From contig DHSB01000152.1 in assembly GCA_002408385.1 (NCBI GenBank), forward strand, positions 308-15,745: DNA of 15,438 bases. Reading direction: 5' to 3'. Positions within the stretch are counted from its first letter, which is position 1; each line of letters starts with the position of its first letter. Under the pieces are notes generated by a model that was given only the letters and a program-made list of their open reading frames with translations, made no database searches and was not told where the DNA came from. The translations under genes were made by a program, and so were the position numbers. This document shows positions 1 through 5,510 of the stretch, piece by piece. The stretch comes from Myxococcales bacterium UBA5297 (GTDB lineage: Bacteria > Myxococcota > Myxococcia > Myxococcales > UBA5297).

Positions 1-100
1 GCCCCTCGCCCCCGCTCCCGCCGCTGTCGCGGCGGAAGCTACGCTCGGGGTGACCGGAGAGGCGCAACTCGACTGCAATGGCGCTCGCGCCTTGGGGCCT
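1..100. repeat. Hairpin and fragment of a dispersed intergenic repeat
   Basis: This non-coding stretch lies downstream of the DUF3006 gene. It has a perfect 7-bp stem with a TGTC loop (18-35), with no T-run on either side, so it is a poor intrinsic terminator. The 18 bases at 40-57 (TACGCTCGGGGTGACCGG) recur exactly at 5467-5484, at the end of the larger repeat element between the ABC operon and the helicase gene. I read this as a fragment of the same element, cut by the window edge. Confidence 0.5.
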
Positions 101-670
101 CTAGCCGAACAGCATGTCGAAGAGCTTCTGGATCCAGTTGCGGCGATCCTCGGTCTCCTTCTTGTCGACCGTCGCGCCGGTCAGCTCGTCGCCCTTGAGC
201 TCGACCTTGAGCCAGTCGCCTTCCTTGACCCCGGCCGGCAGCTTCTCGAGCGGCACGTTGACGATCTTCTCCTCGTCGCCGACGAGCAGCACCGCGAGCG
301 TCTTGCCGTCGCCGGTCTTCTCGAAGCGGTCGATGCAGGCCTTGCTCGAGACGGTCTTCGGCTGCTCGAGCACGCTCTCGAACAGGTCCTGGATCTCCTG
401 CTTGCGGGCCTCGGTCTCCTTGACGTCGATCTTGGCGCTCACGAGCTTGTCGCCCTTGAGCACGACCTGCAGCCAGTCGCCTTCCTTGGCGCCGGCGGGA
501 AGCTGCTCGCGCGGCACGTCGATGGAGCGCTCCTCGTCTCCGACCAGGATGACCGCGAGAACCCGGCCATCGGCGCACTTCTCGAACCGGTCGATGCAGG
601 CCTTCTGCGTCTGAGGCTTTGCTTCGGGCTGCTGGGAGTAGGAAACCTCGGGCTTATTGCTGATGCGCAT
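101..670 (-). CDS. Tandem DUF3006 domain protein, 189 aa
   Basis: This is a small, probably cytoplasmic protein made of two copies of the DUF3006 module. The copies start with KACIDRFE at residues 23 and 110, exactly 87 residues apart, and each contains LVGDEE, LPAG.KEGDWL and LKGD. By eye about 60% of positions are identical between them. There is no signal peptide or membrane segment. The first 22 residues are polar and unrelated to the module. DUF3006 proteins are usually single-domain and about 70-90 residues long, with no established function, so the duplication is notable. The ATG at 670 is chosen because GGAGG sits six bases upstream and homology starts soon after. The gene diverges from the MFS transporter. 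Its function is unknown; the family match is from memory of the motif. Confidence 0.82.
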   Translation of the reverse strand: MRISNKPEVSYSQQPEAKPQTQKACIDRFEKCADGRVLAVILVGDEERSIDVPREQLPAGAKEGDWLQVVLKGDKLVSAKIDVKETEARKQEIQDLFESVLEQPKTVSSKACIDRFEKTGDGKTLAVLLVGDEEKIVNVPLEKLPAGVKEGDWLKVELKGDELTGATVDKKETEDRRNWIQKLFDMLFG

Positions 671-780
671 GTGCAACCTCCGTACGTTCAACGTCGCACG
701 CAGCGTAAAGACCGACTCCAAGACGGTCAAGCGGGCAAACGAGCGACGCGAGGGGCGAGAAGCGCCTCCCCAATCTCGAC

Positions 781-862
781 CACGGCTCTCGCGCGGGCGG
801 GCAACGACAACCCGGGCTCGCCTTCGAGCATCGTGCTCCATCACGGCTCTCGCGCGGGCGGG
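781..862. repeat. 21-bp perfect direct repeat, 61-bp period
   Basis: The 21 bases at 781-801 are repeated exactly at 842-862, both beginning CACGGCTCTCGCGCGGG. The start-to-start distance of 61 bp is close to six helical turns, so both copies would lie on about the same DNA face. The position between divergent genes suits a paired operator, but a dispersed intergenic repeat is equally possible. The intervening sequence is not repeated. Confidence 0.6.
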
Positions 863-882
863 AAGAGTCTCGGGCGTGGTGG

Positions 883-936
883 CCCCGTCCGGGCCCGATG
901 GGCCGCAGGGAGGCCATTCATAGCCTGGGACAGGGG
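883..936 (+). promoter_or_regulatory. Possible structured leader overlapping the MFS ribosome binding site
   Basis: Bases 883-890 (CCCCGTCC) can pair with 928-936 (GGAC, bulged A, GGGG). Inside that stem are two hairpins: 892-896 with 900-904 (GGCCC/GGGCC, GAT loop) and 911-914 with 923-926 (AGGC/GCCT, eight-base loop). The closing stem would bury part of the G-run (933-938) that is the only Shine-Dalgarno-like sequence before the ATG at 944. No known riboswitch class is recognised, and GC-rich DNA makes chance pairing easy. Confidence 0.3.
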
Positions 937-943
937 GGCATCT

Positions 944-2176
944 ATGGACAAGGCATCGCCGGGCTCGCGCAGATGGCTGACGCTGGTCACCGCGGTGCTC
1001 GCCATGTTCGTCCTCGGAGTCATCTACGCCTACGGCGTCTTCCTGCCCGTCTTCATGCGCGAGTTTGGCTGGGAGCGCTCGACGGCCGCGGTGCCTCAGT
1101 CGGTGCAGCTCTTCGTCTACTCGGTCGGAATGGGCCTGGGCGGCGCGCTGCAGGACAGGACCAACCCGACGCTCATCGCCCTGGCCGGAAGCGTCGTCTT
1201 CGCCTCCGGCCTCTGCATGGCGCCCCTGTCGACCTCGCTGCTCGAGCTGGCGGTGACGCTCGGGCTGACCACCGGGCTCGGCTTCGGGTTCGTCTACGTC
1301 TCTGCCGTCACCGCGGTGCTCACCTCGTTCCCTGAGAGGCGCGGGCTGGTCGCCGGAGTCGTGGTCGGCGCCTTCGGCCTGGGCACCTTCGTCTGGGCAC
1401 CGGTGGCGCAGGCCCTGCTCGACGCGGGGACGCACTGGACGCGCGTCTTCCTTCTCTTCGGGTTGAGCGCGCTGGTCGTCCTTCCGCTGTTGAGCCTGGG
1501 AATCCGCTCGCCATGGAGGCGCCATCAGAGGCCCGGAGAGCACGCCGGCGCCAGCGGCCTCAGTCTCGGAGAGGCGCTTCGCGCTCCGCTCTTCTGGCTC
1601 GTCTTCGCCGCCTACACCCTGGTGACGACCGCGGGGCTGATGTGGTTCGCGCACTTCAAGGTGTTCGGGGTCTCGCAGGGCATGACCGCCGCGCAAGCCG
1701 CTTTCCTCGCCTCGCTCACCGCAGTCGGAGGCGCGCTCGGCCGGGTGCTGATGGGCTACGCGTCCGACCACATCGGCAGGTTCCCCTCGCTCATCGGCGC
1801 CAGCGCCCTCGAAGTCGGGCTCTTTGTCGGCTTCGGACTCGGGGTGCCGCACGCGGCCATCTTCGCCTTCGCCGCGCTCTCGGGCTTCGCGTTCGGCACC
1901 TGGCTCGCGCTCTACGGCCCGACCTCGACCGACCTGTTCGGAATGCGCTCGGCCGGCTCCATCTACGGAGCGCTCTATCTGAGCTACGGCATCGGCGGGC
2001 TGGCCGGCCCGATGCTCGGCGGCCTTCTGGCCGACTTGAGCGGCGACTACGCGCTGGCCTTCTTCGTGATGGCGGGGGTGTGCGCGGCAGGCGGCGCCTT
2101 GTTTCTGCTCGCGATGCTGAGAAGGCCGCCTCAGTTCGCGCACCCGCCGGCCGCCGAGGAGGAGTTCCCGGTCTGA
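944..2176 (+). CDS. MFS transporter, oxalate/formate antiporter-like, 410 aa
   Basis: This is a major facilitator superfamily inner-membrane carrier with about 12 hydrophobic segments. Six lie within residues 11-188. A hydrophilic loop (about 189-212, with RRHQRPGEH) separates them from six more in about 214-392. The 410-residue length is normal. Degenerate motif-A loops are visible at 66-75 (GGALQDRTNP) and 271-280 (GYASDHIGRF), with ERRG at 131-134. The overall pattern (early FGWERSTAAV, then FVYVSAVTAV) resembles the monocarboxylate and oxalate:formate antiporter branch of MFS, so a small organic anion is a plausible substrate, but this is inference. The ATG at 944 is chosen over upstream in-frame codons because membrane-protein homology starts there and a G-rich stretch precedes it. 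It is apparently monocistronic. Confidence 0.88.
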   Translation: MDKASPGSRRWLTLVTAVLAMFVLGVIYAYGVFLPVFMREFGWERSTAAVPQSVQLFVYSVGMGLGGALQDRTNPTLIALAGSVVFASGLCMAPLSTSLLELAVTLGLTTGLGFGFVYVSAVTAVLTSFPERRGLVAGVVVGAFGLGTFVWAPVAQALLDAGTHWTRVFLLFGLSALVVLPLLSLGIRSPWRRHQRPGEHAGASGLSLGEALRAPLFWLVFAAYTLVTTAGLMWFAHFKVFGVSQGMTAAQAAFLASLTAVGGALGRVLMGYASDHIGRFPSLIGASALEVGLFVGFGLGVPHAAIFAFAALSGFAFGTWLALYGPTSTDLFGMRSAGSIYGALYLSYGIGGLAGPMLGGLLADLSGDYALAFFVMAGVCAAGGALFLLAMLRRPPQFAHPPAAEEEFPV

Positions 2177-2572
2177 AGCGCCGCGCTCGGGCAGCGCCCG
2201 TCGCCTCTCCAGCTATCCCACGTCGCGCCAGGCGACATTCATTCGATGATTTCGCGCGCTTGGGGCCGACAAAAACGCCTCAGGAAGGCACCCGAAAGGC
2301 CCCAGGATGGCCCAACAGGCGGCGGTTCGAGCGCCTGCCCTAATAAAGGAAGCTTGAAGGGTCAAAATCGCTCTACGGGCCAGCCCGGCACCTTCCTGAG
2401 CCTTTTGGCCGAAAAGAGCGCCCGGATCCAACCTCCCCGCGGGCTCGCGCCCACCTCGCCGGGCCGCCAGAGAGCCCACCGGCAAGAGAGCCGGTCGCAT
2501 AGAGGACGCCCCCCCGATCGAGGTTCGCGCCGCCCTCGACTCCCCCTCGCCCACCGACTAAATCGACCCACC
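2177..2572. other. Intergenic region between the MFS gene and the ABC operon
   Basis: No gene is supported in these 396 bases. The open frame that runs through it into the ABC ATPase gene reads as low-complexity Arg/Pro/Ser-rich sequence without family features. It holds an imperfect inverted repeat (arms 2279-2288 and 2391-2400), a small hairpin (CAGGCG 2316-2321 with CGCCTG 2332-2337) and an unusually AT-rich patch (TAATAAAGGAAGCTTGAAGG, 2341-2360), which could contain a promoter for the ABC operon. Confidence 0.5.
2279..2400. repeat. Imperfect inverted repeat with ~100-bp spacer
   Basis: The arm CTCAGGAAGG (2279-2288) has its exact reverse complement at 2391-2400. The similarity continues imperfectly on both sides: GGCC plus an A-run lies outside the left arm, and the complement of an A-run then GGCC lies outside the right arm. 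The hairpin CAGGCG/CGCCTG (2316-2337) and an AT-rich patch fall in the spacer. It could be a non-autonomous palindromic element or a regulatory structure. No transposase is nearby and no target-site duplication was recognised. Confidence 0.4.
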
Positions 2573-3568
2573 GTGATCGAGGCCAGGGAGCTGACCAAGC
2601 ACTTCAAGGTTCACAAGCGCCCGCCGGGCTTCGGCGCGGCGATGCGCTCGCTCGTTCGCCGCAAGTACGAGACCGTCGTCGCCGTCGACGGCGTCTCCTT
2701 CTCCATCGCCCCGGGAGAACGGGTCGGGTTCCTCGGGCCCAACGGAGCCGGGAAGACGACAACGCTCAAGATGCTCTCGGGCCTGCTCCACCCGACCTCG
2801 GGCGAGCTGCGGGTCGGCGGCTTTACGCCCCGCGAGCGCGAGCCGGCCTTCCTCAAGCAGATCACCCTGGTCATGGGCCAGAAGCAGCAGCTCCTGTGGG
2901 ACCTGCCACCGGCCGAGACCTTCGACCTCAACCGCGCCATCTACGACGTGCCGCTGCGCCAGTACCGCGAGACGCTCGCGGAGGTGACCGAGCTGCTCGA
3001 GCTGGGCGACCTCGTCACCAAGCCGACCCGCCAGCTCTCGCTGGGCGAGCGCATGAAGTGCGAGCTGGCCGCCTCGCTGCTGCATCGACCCCGCGTGCTC
3101 TTTCTCGACGAGCCGACCATCGGGCTCGACGTCTCGATGCAGGCGACGGTGCGCTCCTTCGTGCGCACCTACAACGAGCGCTACGGGGCCACCGTGCTGC
3201 TCACCAGCCACTATATGGAGGACGTGGCCGCGCTCTGCCCGCGGGTGATCATCATCGACCGCGGCCGCCTGGTGCACGACGGCCCGCTCGAAGCGCTCGT
3301 CCACCAGATCAAGCCCCACAAGCGCATCGCCGTACGCCTCTCCGCGCAGGTCGCCGCCTCGCAGCTCGAAGGGCTCGGCCAGCTCATCAGCCAGGACGAG
3401 GCGCAGGTGGTCCTCCAGGTGCCGCACGAAGGTCTGCCCGACTCGGTCTCCCGCGTCCTGTCGCGCCTGCCGGTCGTCGACCTGTCTATCGAAGACCCGC
3501 CGCTCGAGGAGGTCTTCCGCGAGATCTACAAGCGGCCGGCCACCTTCATCCCTCAGGAGCGCGGATGA
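2573..3568 (+). CDS. ABC-2 type transporter ATP-binding protein (COG4586-like), 331 aa
   Basis: This is the ATPase that powers the two permeases encoded immediately downstream. Visible motifs are Walker A GPNGAGKTT (55-63), a Q-loop region around 98-106 (TLVMGQKQQ), the signature LSLGE (155-159, a variant of LSGGQ), Walker B VLFLDEP (175-181) and the switch His213 in TSHYMED. A C-terminal extension of about 90 residues follows the nucleotide-binding domain. The N-terminal insert between the first strand and Walker A (PPGFGAAMRSLVRRKYE) is typical of the COG4586 group that pairs with PF06182 permeases. The start is taken as GTG 2573, which begins the conserved first strand (IEARELTKHF). It has no evident Shine-Dalgarno, and the alternative ATG at 2641 would delete that strand. 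The TGA overlaps the next gene's ATG by four bases. The substrate is unknown. Confidence 0.92.
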   Translation: MIEARELTKHFKVHKRPPGFGAAMRSLVRRKYETVVAVDGVSFSIAPGERVGFLGPNGAGKTTTLKMLSGLLHPTSGELRVGGFTPREREPAFLKQITLVMGQKQQLLWDLPPAETFDLNRAIYDVPLRQYRETLAEVTELLELGDLVTKPTRQLSLGERMKCELAASLLHRPRVLFLDEPTIGLDVSMQATVRSFVRTYNERYGATVLLTSHYMEDVAALCPRVIIIDRGRLVHDGPLEALVHQIKPHKRIAVRLSAQVAASQLEGLGQLISQDEAQVVLQVPHEGLPDSVSRVLSRLPVVDLSIEDPPLEEVFREIYKRPATFIPQERG

Positions 3569-4365
3569 GCCCGGGCACGCTCAAGGCCTTCCCCACGCTG
3601 CTGCGGGTCGGGTTCGCCGACGCCCTCGCCTACCGGGCCGAGTTCCTCGTCTGGATCCTCTCGACCAACATGCCGCTGGTGATGCTCGCGCTCTGGAGCG
3701 CGGTGGCGCGCGAGCACCCGATAGGCGGGTTCGGCCAGGCCGAGTTCGTCGCCTACTACCTCTCGGCGCTCATCGTGCGGCTGCTCACCGGCGCCTGGGT
3801 CGCCTGGGAGATCAATTACGAGCTGCGCCAAGGCCTGCTCGCCTTCCGGCTGCTGCGCCCGATCAACCCTCTGATCCACTTCGCCGCCGAGAACATGGCC
3901 GCCCTGCCGCTGCGCGCGCTCTTCGCGCTGCCCATTGCCGCCGTCAGCCTGTGGGCGATGGGGGCGAAGATGGTCACCCACGACCCGGCGCTGCTCGGCC
4001 TCTTCGTCGTCGCCGTCTACGGCGCCTGGGCCATCAACTTTCTCGCGCAGGCCATCATCGGCACTCTCGGCTTCTACGTGGAGTACTCGATCTCGCTCTG
4101 GCAGATCTGGTTTGGCCTCTACATGCTGCTCTCCGGCTACCTCATCCCGCTCGCCCTCTTCCCGGGCTGGCTGCTCGCGGCCGCCCGCCTCCTACCCTTC
4201 CGCTACATGCTCAGCTTCCCGGTCGAGGTCATCCTCGGGCAGCACGACAGGCTGCAGGCGCTCGAGGGGCTCGGCATCCAATGGTCCATCGTGGCGGCGA
4301 TGGGCCTGTTGCTCGCGGCCTTCTGGAAAGCCGGGATGCGGCGCTTCGTCGCCTACGGCGGGTGA
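3565..4365 (+). CDS. ABC-2 family permease (PF06182-type), 266 aa
   Basis: This is one of two membrane subunits of the ABC transporter, with about six hydrophobic segments (roughly 28-47, 60-80, 110-134, 141-170, 178-200, 240-256). After the second segment comes the sequence YELRQGLLAFRLLRPINP (85-102). This corresponds to the 'I..G.l...LlrPin' cytoplasmic loop seen in PF06182 permeases, which probably docks on the ATPase. The start ATG at 3565 overlaps the ATPase stop as ATGA, and AGGAG lies at 3555-3559, so translation is likely coupled. The family exports or imports substrates that are mostly uncharacterised, and nothing in the sequence indicates the cargo. Confidence 0.88.
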   Translation: MSPGTLKAFPTLLRVGFADALAYRAEFLVWILSTNMPLVMLALWSAVAREHPIGGFGQAEFVAYYLSALIVRLLTGAWVAWEINYELRQGLLAFRLLRPINPLIHFAAENMAALPLRALFALPIAAVSLWAMGAKMVTHDPALLGLFVVAVYGAWAINFLAQAIIGTLGFYVEYSISLWQIWFGLYMLLSGYLIPLALFPGWLLAAARLLPFRYMLSFPVEVILGQHDRLQALEGLGIQWSIVAAMGLLLAAFWKAGMRRFVAYGG

Positions 4366-4368
4366 GCG

Positions 4369-5160
4369 ATGCGCCGCTACCTCAAGCTCTTCTGGATCCA
4401 GCTTCGCGCCTCGGCCACCATCTCGCTGCAGTACCGCTTCGACTTCCTGGTGCAGGGGCTGATGTCAGTCTTCTGGGTCGCCCTGGCGCTCGTGCCGCTG
4501 ACCATCGTCTTCTCGGAACAGCGCCAGAGCATCGCGGGCTGGAGCATGCCCGAGGCGATGGTCGTGCTCGGCTGGTTCACGCTGCTCAAGGCGCTGCTCG
4601 AAGGGGCCATCAACCCCAGCCTGCTCGCGGTCGTCGACCACATCCGCAAGGGCACGCTCGACTTCGTGCTGCTCAAGCCGGCCGACTCCCAGTTTCTGGT
4701 GTCGACCGCGCGCTTCGAGCCCTGGCGAATCGCCGACATCGCGGCCGCGCTGCTCATCTTCGGCTACGCGTTCTGGCAGCTCGGCCGCGCTCCTGAAGTC
4801 GGCGACCTCGTCTTCGCCGGGCTGATGCTCGTCGCCGCGGGGATGGTGATCTACTCGCTCTGGATCCTCGTGGTGTCGGTCGCCTTCTACGTGGTGCGCA
4901 TCGACAACCTCACCTACCTGATCACCTCGGTTTTCGACGCGGCGCGCTGGCCCATCTCGGTCTTCTCCGGAGGCCTGCGGCTGGTCTTCACCTTCGTCAT
5001 TCCCCTGGCGGTGATGACCACCTTCCCGGCGATGGCCCTGCTCGGAACGCTCGATCTGGCGACCGCGGGAGTATCACTCGTGGCGGCGATCATCTTCTCG
5101 GTGCTGGCGCGCGGCACCTGGAAGCTCGCGCTCGCCCGGTACACCTCGGCGAGCAGCTAG
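4369..5160 (+). CDS. Second ABC-2 family permease (PF06182-type), 263 aa
   Basis: This is the partner membrane subunit, probably forming a heterodimer with the preceding permease. About six hydrophobic segments are visible. The conserved loop DHIRKGTLDFVLLKPADSQF (90-109) is the better family match of the two and is the hallmark that separates this COG3694/COG4587-type pair from ordinary ABC-2 (DrrB-like) permeases. The ATG at 4369 follows the previous stop by three bases. The two permeases differ clearly in sequence, consistent with an ancient pair rather than a recent duplication. It is the last gene of the unit and converges on the helicase gene. Confidence 0.87.
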   Translation: MRRYLKLFWIQLRASATISLQYRFDFLVQGLMSVFWVALALVPLTIVFSEQRQSIAGWSMPEAMVVLGWFTLLKALLEGAINPSLLAVVDHIRKGTLDFVLLKPADSQFLVSTARFEPWRIADIAAALLIFGYAFWQLGRAPEVGDLVFAGLMLVAAGMVIYSLWILVVSVAFYVVRIDNLTYLITSVFDAARWPISVFSGGLRLVFTFVIPLAVMTTFPAMALLGTLDLATAGVSLVAAIIFSVLARGTWKLALARYTSASS

Positions 5161-5510
5161 GGCATTCGGCCGCGCCCCGCTCACCTCGAGCTTTGCACCG
5201 GGCCCTTGGCCGGCTCTGACCTTGAACCGACAGGGCTGCCGCTGGGCTCCCCGCTCAGCCCGAGCGTAGGCCGAGCTTGCGAGGCCGAAGTCGAGGGCCG
5301 GCCGCGCTCGCCCCGATCGCTTCGTCGGTCGTGTTGCCGGCTGCGACCATGGGCTGGCGGGCTGTCAGGAGGAGTGTAGCCTCCCGAGGAACGAGGGAGG
5401 CGGAAGTCGAGAAGCCCGCTCGACTTCGCGCGGCCCCTCGACTCCGAGGCTCCCGCTGGGCGCCTCTACGCTCGGGGTGACCGGGGGAAACGGATTTCTT
5501 CGACGCCTCT
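5161..5510. other. Intergenic region between convergent ABC operon and helicase gene
   Basis: No gene is supported in these 350 bases. The open frames are Ser/Arg/Pro-rich and correspond to repeat DNA. Most of it is the inverted-repeat element at 5259-5476. No classical stem plus T-run terminator for either convergent gene is obvious, so the repeat element may serve that role. Confidence 0.55.
5259..5476. repeat. Palindromic intergenic repeat element with 11-bp perfect ends
   Basis: CCCGAGCGTAG (5259-5269) is matched by its exact complement CTACGCTCGGG (5466-5476). Inside these, 5281-5299 and 5432-5450 are imperfect complements (GAAGTCGAGGGCC against GGCCCCTCGACTCC). GCTGGGC also recurs near both ends. 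Related pieces lie at 40-57 and at 11607-11640 in this window, both non-coding, so this is a dispersed family. No transposase lies inside it; it resembles REP/MITE-like elements. Confidence 0.6.

Larger units (their letters stand above)
671..943. promoter_or_regulatory. Divergent intergenic region between the DUF3006 and MFS genes
   Basis: These 273 bases must hold the promoters of both divergent genes. No clear -35/-10 pair stands out. It contains a perfect 21-bp direct repeat (781-801 and 842-862) and, just before the MFS start, a sequence that can fold into a three-stem RNA (883-936). Each is listed separately. Confidence 0.5.

Noticed and set aside
18..35. Perfect hairpin as intrinsic terminator of the DUF3006 gene
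   Set aside because: No T-run follows on the minus strand and the site is over 60 bases past the stop; it may simply belong to the dispersed repeat.
2318..2337. GGTTCGA sequence resembling a tRNA T-arm
   Set aside because: Only a short stem around GTTCGAG is present; no matching acceptor, D-arm or anticodon arm is found upstream.
2246..2572. N-terminal extension of the ABC ATPase to an upstream ATG
   Set aside because: The extra 109 residues are Arg/Pro/Ser-rich, cover an inverted repeat, and have no counterpart in the family; homology begins at the GTG at 2573.
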